Part shown: in pieces, positions 18,617 through 27,307 of the stretch
Numbering within the stretch: position 1 is the stretch's first letter
Layout of the letters: each line of letters opens with the position of its first letter
DNA from: Bacteroidota bacterium
GTDB lineage: Bacteria; Bacteroidota; Bacteroidia; B-17B0; Aurantibacillaceae
DNA length: 64,000 nucleotides
Direction: 5' to 3'
Assembly: GCA_018267655.1 (NCBI GenBank)
Contig: JAFDYB010000093.1
Location: forward strand, 1 to 64,000
Notes under the pieces: generated by a model
The model's database searches: none
Told to the model about the DNA's origin: nothing
What the model saw: the letters and a program-made list of their open reading frames with translations, nothing else
Position numbers and translations under genes: made by a program

Positions 18617-19510
18617 CTATTGATTATAATCATCGGGCTCAACATGAATTAGAACATGTCCTAATTGCGGAATGTTTTTTCGCAAAGTATTTTTTAAATT
18701 ATGTGCAATCTCGTGCCCTTGCTTAACTGTTATACTCGCACTTACCATTGCATGCAAATCAACATGGTAATAAAAACCTGATTTTCGCACAAAGCATTTT
18801 TCAGTACCGATTACGCCATTTACTGTTACTGCAACTTTTCGTATATCATCAATTAAATCATCATACAAATTCTCATCCATAATTTCGCCAAGCGCAGGTC
18901 TAAATATTTTATATGAGTTATATAAAATAAAAATGGAAGAAAATAATGCCGCCCAATCATCTGCTGATTCATAGCCCTTTCCAAAAAACAGTGCTATTGA
19001 TATTCCTATAAACGCAGCAACCGATGTTATAGCATCGCTACGGTGATGCCAAGCATCTGCTTTTAACGAAGAGCTATTTGTTTGCTTTGCTTTACGCATT
19101 ACAAGCTGAAACGACACTTCTTTCCAAATTATTAACGGTGCTAAAATAAACAGCGTGTATGATTTTGGAAGTTCGTGCGGGGCCTTTATATTAACGATAC
19201 TTTCATAAGCTATAACTGTTGCAGAAGTAACAAGAAATGCAACTACTATAAATGTAATCAGCGGCTCTAGCCGGCCATGACCATAAGGATGATTTTTATC
19301 AGCAGGACGGCTTGTGTACTTAAAGCCAATTAAAATTAGCAACGATGAAAATATATCTGTGGTAGATTCAATAGCATCTGCAATTAAGGCATAGGAATTT
19401 CCGAAATAACCAAAAATCCACTTAACGAGCGCTAAAAGAGCATTACTTATTATACTGAAATAAGTTGTTTTAATTGCCGTTTGCTGGTTTATGTTTATTT
19501 CTTGACTCAT
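18617..19510 (-). CDS. Cation diffusion facilitator family transporter
   Basis: 297-residue divalent-metal/proton antiporter of the inner membrane. About six TM helices occupy residues 15-205. The first metal-site helix reads ALIADAIESTTD and the second ADAWHHRSDA, the latter with the usual HxxxD. The C-terminal cytosolic domain (about 215-295) has YYHVDLHAMV and HVLIHVEPD, the ferredoxin-like dimerisation fold. The variant first motif leaves metal choice (Zn, Fe, Mn, Co) open. It lies 24 bases after the malic enzyme gene on the same strand and is probably co-transcribed with it. Confidence 0.92.
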   Translation of the reverse strand: MSQEININQQTAIKTTYFSIISNALLALVKWIFGYFGNSYALIADAIESTTDIFSSLLILIGFKYTSRPADKNHPYGHGRLEPLITFIVVAFLVTSATVIAYESIVNIKAPHELPKSYTLFILAPLIIWKEVSFQLVMRKAKQTNSSSLKADAWHHRSDAITSVAAFIGISIALFFGKGYESADDWAALFSSIFILYNSYKIFRPALGEIMDENLYDDLIDDIRKVAVTVNGVIGTEKCFVRKSGFYYHVDLHAMVSASITVKQGHEIAHNLKNTLRKNIPQLGHVLIHVEPDDYNQ

Positions 19511-19534
19511 TTAATTTACTGCTACAAAATAAAG

Positions 19535-21805
19535 TTACTTACCTCTATTTTGGGCATCAACTACGGCAAGTGTAACCATATTTACAATTTCGCGCACACT
19601 ACTGCCTAGTTGTAATACGTGAACAGGTTTATTAAGCCCCATTAATATTGGACCAATGGCTTCTGCTCCGCCTAATTCTTGCAAAAGTTTATATGAAATA
19701 TTTCCTGCTGCAAGGTTAGGAAAAATAAAGGTGTTCACATCTTTATCTACTAAAGTGCTAAACGGAAACTGCTCTTTTAATAGAGAATTATTCACTGCAA
19801 AATTAGCCTGAACATCACCATCAATAATTAGTTCGGGGTTATTTTTATGAAGTATTTCAACTGCTTTGGCAACTTTTTTTGGCACATCACCTTCTGCACT
19901 TCCAAAATTAGAATAACTAAGCATTGCCATACGCGGAACAATATTATATTGCTTAACTGTATTTGCGGTAAGTATTGCTATTTCGGCAAGTTCTTCAGAT
20001 GTTGGTTCTAAATTCATGGTTGTGTCGGCAAAAAAGTATGGTCCTTTTTTTGTTACTAAAATATAAAGTCCGGCTACTCGCTTAATATTTGGCTTAACGC
20101 CAATGCATTGTAATGCCGATGTAATTGGCAGGCCATATTTTCTGGTTAAGCCACTTATCATTGCATCGGCTTGCTCTGATTCAAGCATCATTGCGCCAAA
20201 ATAATTTCTATCACGCATTAATTTGCGGGCATCGTATTGTGTAACGCCTTTTCGTTTTCGCTTTTCCCAAAACATGTCGCCAAAAGTATTTCGCTTACTT
20301 TCTTCTACATTTAAAGGATCTATTATTTGCATGTCGTTTAAATCAATATTATTTTCAGCTGCTAAATTTTCAATTTTATTTAAATTTCCTAATAAAATTG
20401 GAAATGCTATCCCTTCGTCGCGTACTAATTGTGCAGCCTTTAGTATTTTATAAGTATCTGCCTCAGCAAATATTACACGCTTTGGATTACTTTTTGCTTT
20501 ATTTGCCAAGCTGCGCATAAGCTTATTATCTTTTCCTAGCCTATTTTCAAGCTCTAGTTTATATGCTTCCCAATCTGTTATTTTATATTTTGCTACACCA
20601 CTGTCAATAGCGGCTTTAGCTACTGCTGATGAAACTGCTGATATTAAACGATTATCAATTGGTTTAGGAATTATGTATTCTGAACCAAAACTTAGATTTT
20701 TAGAGCCATAAGCAAGATTAACGTACTCGGGCACTGTTTCTTTTGCAAGCTCTGCAATTGCTTTAGTTGCTGCTAATTTCATTTCTTCGTTAATTGTATT
20801 TGAACGAACGTCTAAAGCACCTCTAAAAATAAACGGAAATCCTAATACATTATTAACTTGGTTGGGTGTGTCGCTTCTTCCTGTAGCAACAATAATATCC
20901 GGTCGTGCTGATATAGCGTCTTCGTAACTAATTTCAGGTACCGGATTTGCAAGTGCAAACACGATGCAATTTTTATTCATGCTTTTTACCATTTCTTTTG
21001 TAAGAATGTTTCCTTTACTTAGTCCAACAAAAACATCGGCTCCATTTATTGCTTCGACAAGTGTGTTGATTGATGTGTTTTCAGAAGCAAAAAATTGTTT
21101 GTACTGGTCAAGGTCGTTTCTTCCTTTATGAATAACGCCTTTGCTATCAAGCATTGTAATGTTTTCTTTTTTTACGCCAACGGCAATGTACATTTTTGCA
21201 CAAGAGTTTGCACTGGCTCCGGCACCATTAATAACTAATTTTATGTCGCCTAATTTTTTATTACTGATTTCAACAGCGTTTATTAATCCGGCAGCACTAA
21301 TTATGGCTGTGCCATGCTGGTCGTCGTGCATAATTGGTATATCAAGCACTTCTTTTAATTTTCGTTCTATTTCAAAACATTCGGGTGCTTTAATATCTTC
21401 AAGATTAATTCCGCCAAATGTTGGCGATATGTTTTTCACGGTTTGTACAAATTCGTCAATATTAGTTGCACTAACTTCTATATCAAACACATCAATATCG
21501 GCAAAAATTTTAAACAACAAGCCTTTACCTTCCATTACGGGCTTTGATGCCAGCGAACCTATGTTACCTAAACCAAGCACAGCAGTGCCATTGCTTATTA
21601 CAGCTACTAAATTTCCTTTTGCCGTATATTTGTAAACATCTTCGGGGGTTTTTGCAATTTCGAGGCAGGGTTCGGCCACACCTGGCGAATATGCTAATGT
21701 TAAATCGTGTTGTGTACTGTAGGGTTTTGTTGGAATTACTTCAATTTTACCCGGGCGTCCGTTAGAATGATAATCTAGGGCGTCTTCTCTTCTAAATTTT
21801 GCCAT
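19535..21805 (-). CDS. maeB: NADP-dependent malic enzyme with phosphotransacetylase-like domain
   Basis: 756-residue two-domain malic enzyme that decarboxylates malate to pyruvate with NADP reduction. Residues about 1-410 are the malic enzyme part, with SPGVAEPCL, GNGTAVLGLGNIG-like and DDQHGTA motifs. Residues about 425-750 are a phosphotransacetylase-like domain (ITSALQCIG, GPILMGLNKPVHVLQLG). In related enzymes that domain is regulatory and binds acetyl-CoA. The chosen start is ATG 21805 (MAKFRRED). The frame extends seven codons upstream, but those residues are not typical of the family. It feeds the CDF gene downstream and faces the repeat-rich spacer upstream. Confidence 0.95.
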   Translation of the reverse strand: MAKFRREDALDYHSNGRPGKIEVIPTKPYSTQHDLTLAYSPGVAEPCLEIAKTPEDVYKYTAKGNLVAVISNGTAVLGLGNIGSLASKPVMEGKGLLFKIFADIDVFDIEVSATNIDEFVQTVKNISPTFGGINLEDIKAPECFEIERKLKEVLDIPIMHDDQHGTAIISAAGLINAVEISNKKLGDIKLVINGAGASANSCAKMYIAVGVKKENITMLDSKGVIHKGRNDLDQYKQFFASENTSINTLVEAINGADVFVGLSKGNILTKEMVKSMNKNCIVFALANPVPEISYEDAISARPDIIVATGRSDTPNQVNNVLGFPFIFRGALDVRSNTINEEMKLAATKAIAELAKETVPEYVNLAYGSKNLSFGSEYIIPKPIDNRLISAVSSAVAKAAIDSGVAKYKITDWEAYKLELENRLGKDNKLMRSLANKAKSNPKRVIFAEADTYKILKAAQLVRDEGIAFPILLGNLNKIENLAAENNIDLNDMQIIDPLNVEESKRNTFGDMFWEKRKRKGVTQYDARKLMRDRNYFGAMMLESEQADAMISGLTRKYGLPITSALQCIGVKPNIKRVAGLYILVTKKGPYFFADTTMNLEPTSEELAEIAILTANTVKQYNIVPRMAMLSYSNFGSAEGDVPKKVAKAVEILHKNNPELIIDGDVQANFAVNNSLLKEQFPFSTLVDKDVNTFIFPNLAAGNISYKLLQELGGAEAIGPILMGLNKPVHVLQLGSSVREIVNMVTLAVVDAQNRGK

Positions 21806-21910
21806 ATAAAAAAAATAAAGGAACAAGGTACGAATTTTTTAAATGAAATTAACCTAGATTAGCCTAATTTGTTTATAGTGTTTTTTTACTATATCAAAAA
21901 GTGGAGTTAC

Positions 21911-21918
21911 TACCTTTG
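21911..21918 (+). promoter_or_regulatory. Orphan -7 promoter-like element facing the repeat cluster
   Basis: TACCTTTG matches TAnnTTTG exactly on the plus strand, but no gene follows for more than 3 kb on that strand. It could drive a short RNA across the repeats or be a chance match. Confidence 0.35.
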
Positions 21919-22020
21919 TGCGGATCCAAAAGAAACAAAAAGTCAAGAAACATAAAATTTTATAGAAGCTACTGTATAAAAAAAGAAATTCTTTGAAGGC
22001 ATAAAATACAATGCTCGTCA

Positions 22021-22072
22021 CTCTGAACTCGTTTCAGAGTCTCTAGTTCAGATTCCGAAACAGGTTCGGAAT
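22021..22072. repeat. Pair of inverted palindromic repeat units
   Basis: CTCTGAACTCGTTTCAGAG (22021-22039) is one hairpin. ATTCCGAAACAGGTTCGGAAT (22052-22072, written here as two joined arms) is a second. Read on the minus strand, the second unit has the same layout (GAAC-x-x-GTTTC core) as the first, so the two are diverged copies in opposite orientation. Similar sequences are known to me as dispersed intergenic repeats in many Bacteroidota. Confidence 0.65.
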
Positions 22073-22095
22073 TACCTAAATTTGGTAGCGAACAA

Positions 22096-22132
22096 AAAAC
22101 TGCGCATTTCTACAGGCTCAATGTGCAGTTTT
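22096..22132. repeat. Long hairpin containing a TACAGGCTCA-type repeat core
   Basis: AAAACTGCGCAT pairs with ATGTGCAGTTTT (one G-U pair) around a 13-base loop. The loop TTCTACAGGCTCA is close to the TTCGACAGGCTCA core of a widespread dispersed repeat. With its A and T ends it could also act as a terminator in either direction. Confidence 0.55.
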
Positions 22133-22145
22133 ACACATCCTTCAG

Positions 22146-22158
22146 ACCTCTCCGAGGT
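22146..22158. repeat. Small ACCTC-TCC-GAGGT hairpin
   Basis: Perfect five-base arms with a three-base loop, next to the longer repeat hairpins. It is probably part of the same repeat cluster. Confidence 0.35.
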
Positions 22159-22362
22159 TGAAAAAGCAACACTCCCTTACTTTTTTGGGTGGCTAAAATA
22201 AAATACAAAATAATAAACAAATATACAAATCCTCATCTTCCAAGAGGGAAAAAGGAACTGATGTTGAGTAGGTGATATCTGTTTATGTCAAAAATTTTTT
22301 TATTGCTTAATTAAAAAACAACAAGCAAATTGGGCTACAATATATTTGCTTTTAGTATTATC

Positions 22363-23325
22363 TTAATTTTTTACCGAAGCTCTTTTTAGCCTATCGTTTA
22401 TGGCCTTACCTAATCCTTTTTCCGGTAAAAATGGAGCTAATACAATATCTGCTCCTGCTTCATCGGCTAAGCGCATTGTTGAAAATAAATTAATTGCCGC
22501 TTCATTAATATTTTCTGTTTCAGATAAATTAAAGGTTTTAAATACGTTGTGTGTTAAAGTTTTCTTACCAAAAACAATTAATGCAATTTTTTTTAAAACA
22601 TTTTCTTTTATTAAAGCATCTATATTTCCTACCATTAAAGGTGTTTTAGGAGCATAATGACTTTTTAATTGTCCAGGTGCTTTAGGATTACTCGATATAT
22701 TTAAATTTATTTCAACAGGGCCTATACACTTTTCAATAGCCTCTATACTTAAACCACCTAATCGGTAAACACTAATTTTGTTTTGCTCGTTAAGCCCAAT
22801 AATTGTACTCTCAATTCCTATACTGCATTGGCCACCATCAAGCACATACTCAACTTTATTTTTTAATTGATTAACAACATGCTTTGGTTCTGTTGGGCTA
22901 ATGTATCCAAATGGGTTAGCGCTTGGTGCAGCCAAAGGGAATTTAAGCTCTTGTAATAATTTAAGAGTTAGTGCTTGGTTTGGTATTCTTATGCCAACAT
23001 GGTTTAAACCACTTGTTACGATTGATGGCAAGTTGTTTTTTTTAGGTAACAATAACGTAAGAGGACCCGGCCAAAATGTGCTTGCCAACCTTTCTAGCCT
23101 ATCATCATTTATTGTAGCATATTTTTTTACATCATTTATATTTGCCACGTGCACAATTAAAGGGTCAAAGTATGGACGCTGTTTTGCTTCAAAAATTTTA
23201 ACAACTGCTTTTTCGTTCAGGGCATTGGCTGCAAGCCCATATACGGTTTCTGTAGGAATGGCAACGAGTCCTTCTTTATTGAGTATTTGCACTGCTTTAT
23301 GAATATCATTTCCAATATCTGTCAA
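22363..23325 (-). CDS. tsaC: L-threonylcarbamoyladenylate synthase (TsaC/Sua5)
   Basis: Cytosolic enzyme that makes threonylcarbamoyl-AMP from threonine, bicarbonate and ATP. This is the first step of the t6A modification of ANN-decoding tRNAs. At 320 residues it is the long Sua5 form. The YrdC domain (about 10-200) has PTETVYGLAANAL, KQRPYFDPLIVH and APSANPFGYISPT. A C-terminal Sua5 domain (about 225-318) follows. The start is TTG 23325, 22 bases after the S41 protease stop, so the two genes form one minus-strand unit. TsaD, which uses its product, is at 47346-48389. Confidence 0.94.
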   Translation of the reverse strand: MTDIGNDIHKAVQILNKEGLVAIPTETVYGLAANALNEKAVVKIFEAKQRPYFDPLIVHVANINDVKKYATINDDRLERLASTFWPGPLTLLLPKKNNLPSIVTSGLNHVGIRIPNQALTLKLLQELKFPLAAPSANPFGYISPTEPKHVVNQLKNKVEYVLDGGQCSIGIESTIIGLNEQNKISVYRLGGLSIEAIEKCIGPVEINLNISSNPKAPGQLKSHYAPKTPLMVGNIDALIKENVLKKIALIVFGKKTLTHNVFKTFNLSETENINEAAINLFSTMRLADEAGADIVLAPFLPEKGLGKAINDRLKRASVKN

Positions 23326-23347
23326 TTGAGTTGTGTGTATATTTAAA

Positions 23348-25012
23348 TTACTTTTGTTTATCTAAAATTTCAATTGCATGTTTAATAAAGCTGTCGTCTG
23401 AGTTAATGATAGGAAAATAGGCGTCTTTATCAAATAAATTACGACCAATTAATGCTTTTAAAAGCAATGTTAATCCTTTATCTGTGAGGTTCAGTTTAAA
23501 TTTATCGAGTTTTTTTGATGCTAAGTATAAATTCATCGCATCAATTTCTTTATTAGAAATTTTGAAGTTAGCGATAAAGATATTTGCATTAGAAAATTCT
23601 TTTAAAAACTGGCTTCTATTTTTATCGGTATATTCAAACGCAAAATTATTAAGTACGCCATTATAAAATAAATGATTTAGGTTTTTGCTGTATTTATTTG
23701 AATCAAGTGGTATAAAAACATCTGGTACTATGCCACCGCCGCCATATACTATTTTGCCGGCAGGTGTTTTATACGATTTGCTTTTATCGAGTTTCATGCT
23801 GTCGGCATTATATAGTTCGCCGTGTTTAAAGCGCTCAAATTCTTCATTATAGTAATCATCAAGGTTGTCGCTATAAGGTTTTTGAATACATCGGCCGGTA
23901 GGTGTGTAGTATCTTGCAATGGTTAATCTTACTGCAGAGCCATCATTTAATTCTACTTGATCTTGAACTAAGCCTTTGCCAAAGCTTCTTCTTCCAATTA
24001 TTGTAGCGCGGTCATTGTCTTGCAGGGCACCGGCAAGTATTTCGCTGGCACTGGCACTGCCCTCGTCAATTAATACAGTTAAAGGTTTTGATTCAAAGCC
24101 ACCGCTATTAGTGGCGGTATATAATTTTTTAGGGTGCGTTCGGCCTTGGGTATAAACTATGTGCAAACCATTAGTTAAAAACTCGTCGGCTAGTTGCACT
24201 GCGATTTTTAAAAAGCCGCCGCCGTTGTCTCTTAAATCAAGTACTAATTTTTGCATGCCTTTAGAGCTAAGGTGATTAAACGCTTTTATGTATTCATCGT
24301 AAGTTGTTTCGGCAAAGCGACTAATTTTTATGTAACCAATATTTTTTGTGAGCATATACGCAACGTCAATGCTATAAATAGGAATTTTGCCTCTTTCAAT
24401 TTTATATTCAATAAGGTGGTTAACTCCTCCACGCATAATTGACACATTTACAAAGCTGCCGCTTTTGCCTCTTAATTTTTTAAAAACATCTTTGTTCGAT
24501 ATTTTTTTACCGGCAATTATTTCGCTATTTACTTTGATAATTTTATCGCCCGATTTTATACCTAGTTTTTCAGATGGTCCTCCGGGAATAGGGTTTACAA
24601 CGCGCACGGTATCATTAAAAATGTTAAATTCAATGCCAACACCATCAAAATTTCCTTCTAAAGGTTCATTAATCTCCTTTAAATCTTCGGCGGGTATGTA
24701 ATCGCTGTGTGGGTCGAGCCCTTTTAATAGTTTTGCAATGGCTTTGTTTTCTAATTTATTTATGTCAACACTATCAACATATTGCATTTGAATAAAATCG
24801 AGCAATGAGTTTATTTTATTTTTGTATTGAGACCTGTTATTTGTTTCGTTAGTATTAACAGACTCGGTATTAAAATTATAAAAGTAGCCTATTACGATGC
24901 CGGTAGCAAGTAAAAGTGCAAACACCAAGGGCATAATAAAGTGTTTTGTTTTTTTTGAACTATTTTTAAAATTTTCAGGTTCAGAAGGTTCTAAATTTTG
25001 TAAATTTGGCAT
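23348..25012 (-). CDS. S41-family C-terminal processing peptidase
   Basis: 554-residue envelope protease of the CtpA/Prc family that trims or degrades proteins from their C-terminus. One TM helix (about 28-46) anchors it, leaving the rest in the periplasm. A PDZ domain lies at about 105-190 (GVGIEFN, IPGGPSEKLGIKSGDKI). The S41 core carries the serine in GSASASE (about 316-322) and the lysine in SFGKG (about 341). The start is ATG 25012, with a TAnnTTTG-type element only 9 bases upstream. TsaC follows 22 bases later. The divergent lipoprotein gene starts one base away. Confidence 0.93.
   Translation of the reverse strand: MPNLQNLEPSEPENFKNSSKKTKHFIMPLVFALLLATGIVIGYFYNFNTESVNTNETNNRSQYKNKINSLLDFIQMQYVDSVDINKLENKAIAKLLKGLDPHSDYIPAEDLKEINEPLEGNFDGVGIEFNIFNDTVRVVNPIPGGPSEKLGIKSGDKIIKVNSEIIAGKKISNKDVFKKLRGKSGSFVNVSIMRGGVNHLIEYKIERGKIPIYSIDVAYMLTKNIGYIKISRFAETTYDEYIKAFNHLSSKGMQKLVLDLRDNGGGFLKIAVQLADEFLTNGLHIVYTQGRTHPKKLYTATNSGGFESKPLTVLIDEGSASASEILAGALQDNDRATIIGRRSFGKGLVQDQVELNDGSAVRLTIARYYTPTGRCIQKPYSDNLDDYYNEEFERFKHGELYNADSMKLDKSKSYKTPAGKIVYGGGGIVPDVFIPLDSNKYSKNLNHLFYNGVLNNFAFEYTDKNRSQFLKEFSNANIFIANFKISNKEIDAMNLYLASKKLDKFKLNLTDKGLTLLLKALIGRNLFDKDAYFPIINSDDSFIKHAIEILDKQK
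25001..25008 (+). promoter_or_regulatory. -7 promoter-like element for the divergent lipoprotein gene
   Basis: TAAATTTG on the plus strand lies within the first codons of the S41 gene and 5 bases before the TTG start at 25014. Confidence 0.4.
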
Positions 25013-25013
25013 A

Positions 25014-25484
25014 TTGAATCACAAAAGTAAATATTTAAACGTTGTAATTTTAATTTCTGCTTTTTGTATTGCATTTATTTTTATTTCATGTAAAAAAAGC
25101 AATCAGCAACAGCAAGCACCACAAAATCCTGTGCCTTATACCCCAATAAATTACACGCTTTATGTAAACGACCCTTTAAATTTTAAAATTCAAATTATTG
25201 GTGGATGGCAGTATTACAATAATGTTGGCATTAATGGTGTAATTATTTATCGAAAAACTCAACAAGATTTTGTTATTATAGAGCGTACATCATCTTATTT
25301 GCCAAATAATGCTAATGCAAAAGTTAAAGTAATGAGCGATAATTTTACCTTAACGGATACCATTAGCGGTTCGCAATGGATAATAGTTGATGGGAGTATA
25401 AAAAAAGGCCCTGCTACATGGCCCTTGCGACAATACGCAAATTCATACGATCCATCTTCGAGTGCTCTGCTTATTAAAAACTAA
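25014..25484 (+). CDS. Small putative lipoprotein
   Basis: 156 residues. The start is TTG 25014, giving NHKSKYLNVVILISAFCIAFIFISCKK, a lipoprotein signal with lipobox FIFISC. The frame is open for 39 codons upstream, but those overlap the S41 gene antisense and lack signal character. The mature part is beta-rich with no known domain (INYTLYVNDPLNFKIQIIGGWQYYN). It lies head-to-head with the S41 gene and its stop overlaps the end of gldD by 4 bases. A role in the envelope is likely but unspecified. Confidence 0.65.
   Translation: MNHKSKYLNVVILISAFCIAFIFISCKKSNQQQQAPQNPVPYTPINYTLYVNDPLNFKIQIIGGWQYYNNVGINGVIIYRKTQQDFVIIERTSSYLPNNANAKVKVMSDNFTLTDTISGSQWIIVDGSIKKGPATWPLRQYANSYDPSSSALLIKN
25022..25029 (-). 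promoter_or_regulatory. -7 promoter-like element for the S41 protease gene
   Basis: TACTTTTG on the minus strand ends 9 bases before ATG 25012 and lies inside the coding sequence of the opposite lipoprotein gene. Confidence 0.4.
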
Positions 25485-26104
25485 TTTTTCCATTTAGTGG
25501 TATTTATAAGTTTTAAAATATCTTTTCGCAAATAGTCAATTACCACGTTAAGAGAATCTATGTTAGGTACGCTATTAAAATACAAAGCGCCTCTTAAAAA
25601 GTGCTTTGTGCTGTCTGTTAAGTAAAATTGTACATTTGAAGCTGTATTTCCTTCAATATCGAACAATAAGCCATACACTTTTGCGCTATCTCTAATAATT
25701 ACAGTTTGTTCTATTCCGGTAGCTTTAACTTGGTGTTTGCTTAATGCGAAAAAGTGTGCATCGTCTAAATAACTTGCTAAATTGTTGTTTATTGTAAGAT
25801 GCGTTAAATTAATAGTTGCGTTATATTTAGGAAATATAATGTTTAGCCATTGAGGGTTTGATTTAGCAAATTTTCCGGTATCATTATTAAATTTTTTCTT
25901 TGTATCAATTTCGGCATACGCATATTGAGGTAAGCTAAAACTGCAATACAGTGCACTATCAAAATTATAATATGTTTTTTGAGGAAAATCAATTCTATAG
26001 TATCCTTTAGGTTTGGGAATGACCGTATCCTCATCATCATTGGTACAAGAAACAAGCAAAAAAGTTGCAAGGCTGATAAAGAAAAAGAGTGTTTTATAAT
26101 TCAT
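25481..26104 (-). CDS. gldD: Gliding motility lipoprotein GldD
   Basis: 207-residue lipoprotein with lipobox LLVSC near residue 20. The conserved block after it, PKPKGYYRIDFPQKTY, identifies GldD. GldD is needed for gliding in Flavobacterium and is linked to the type IX secretion/gliding machine. Its presence agrees with the two T9SS cargo genes in this window. No gldB, gldC or gldE lies nearby. It sits 38 bases downstream of bshA on the same strand and overlaps the convergent lipoprotein gene by 4 bases. Confidence 0.9.
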   Translation of the reverse strand: MNYKTLFFFISLATFLLVSCTNDDEDTVIPKPKGYYRIDFPQKTYYNFDSALYCSFSLPQYAYAEIDTKKKFNNDTGKFAKSNPQWLNIIFPKYNATINLTHLTINNNLASYLDDAHFFALSKHQVKATGIEQTVIIRDSAKVYGLLFDIEGNTASNVQFYLTDSTKHFLRGALYFNSVPNIDSLNVVIDYLRKDILKLINTTKWKN

Positions 26105-26142
26105 TGTCGAAGTTATTAATGAGTTCCGGATATTTTTAGTGT

Positions 26143-27270
26143 TTATTTTTTTAATAATTGTCTATAAAGTTTTAAGTACTGCGGAAGAATATTATCAATG
26201 TCGAATTTTTTTGCGTGCTCAAATGCATTTTCTTTAAAAGAGTTTAGCAGTTTATTGTTTTTTAATAATTTTAAAGCGTTTACAGCCATATCGTTTATAT
26301 CCCCTACTTTGCTTAAAAAACCTGTTTTTCCGTGAATATTAACCTCCGGTAAGCCTCCGGTATCGGTACTTATAACCGGCACTTTCATGGCCATAGCTTC
26401 TAATGCACTTAATCCAAAGCTTTCTGTTTCTGAAGGTAAAACAAATAAATCGGCAATACTTAAAACTTCTTTCGGGTCGTTAATTTTACCAAGATTAATA
26501 ATGTCGCTGCAGGTTTGTAGCTTTCGACAAAGTAAATCTATTGCAGCTCGTTCAGGACCATCGCCTACTAAAATTAGTTTGCAAGGTATTTCTTTTCTTA
26601 CTTTATTGAATACTTCAAGTACATCTTCTACACGTTTTACTTTTCTAAAATTACTAATATGAATTAATATTTTTTCGCCATTTGGTGCATATTTTTTCTT
26701 ATAGCAACATAAATCACTTAGTGGATCGTATTCTTTAATATTAATAAAATTAGGCACTACCGATATTTTATTATCAATTTTAAAAGTTTTAAGTGTATCG
26801 CGTTTTAAGCTTTCAGAAACCGATGTTATTATGTTGCTGCAATTAAGCGAAAATCGTATAACTGGTTCAAATGATGGGTCTCGGCCAACCAAGGTAATGT
26901 CTGTGCCATGCAATGTGGTAATGTACGGCAAATTAATTTTTTTAGATTTTAATATTTGTTGTGCTGTGTAAGCAACAGAAGCGTGTGGTATGGCATAGTG
27001 AACATGTAGTAAATCTAAATGTTCATACATAGCTACATCAACAATTTTACTGGCCAAAACGCTTTCGTAGGGGGGATAATCAAATAAAGGATAGTCGTTT
27101 ACACTAACTTCATGATAAAAAATATTTTCACTAAAAATATTTAATCTAAAGGGCTGGCTATAGCTCATAAAATGTACTTTGTGCCCTTTTCCGGCTAAAG
27201 CTTTGCCTAGCTCTGTTGCCACAACACCACTTCCGCCATACGTTGGAAAACAAACTATTCCTATATTCAT
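26143..27270 (-). CDS. bshA: N-acetyl-alpha-D-glucosaminyl L-malate synthase BshA
   Basis: 375-residue GT4-family glycosyltransferase that joins UDP-GlcNAc and L-malate, the first step of bacillithiol synthesis. The N-terminus MNIGIVCFPTYGGSGVVATELG is diagnostic for BshA. The C-terminal domain has the GT4 signature SETESFGLSALEAMAMKVPVIST. I chose ATG 27270 because the family starts there; a TTG at 27300 in the same frame adds ten untypical residues. It lies just after the CapD-like dehydratase gene on the minus strand. Confidence 0.93.
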   Translation of the reverse strand: MNIGIVCFPTYGGSGVVATELGKALAGKGHKVHFMSYSQPFRLNIFSENIFYHEVSVNDYPLFDYPPYESVLASKIVDVAMYEHLDLLHVHYAIPHASVAYTAQQILKSKKINLPYITTLHGTDITLVGRDPSFEPVIRFSLNCSNIITSVSESLKRDTLKTFKIDNKISVVPNFINIKEYDPLSDLCCYKKKYAPNGEKILIHISNFRKVKRVEDVLEVFNKVRKEIPCKLILVGDGPERAAIDLLCRKLQTCSDIINLGKINDPKEVLSIADLFVLPSETESFGLSALEAMAMKVPVISTDTGGLPEVNIHGKTGFLSKVGDINDMAVNALKLLKNNKLLNSFKENAFEHAKKFDIDNILPQYLKLYRQLLKK

Positions 27271-27307
27271 AAAATCATTATTGTTTATTTTATTTTTCAA
27301 TGGGGTT

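Larger units (their letters stand above)
21831..22362. other. 557-base spacer between malic enzyme and TsaC genes, rich in palindromes
   Basis: No convincing gene lies here on either strand. The spacer holds a plus-strand promoter-like motif (21911-21918), two inverted copies of a short palindrome (22021-22072), a long hairpin (22096-22132) and a small hairpin (22146-22158). It looks like a landing zone for dispersed palindromic repeats. Confidence 0.7.
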
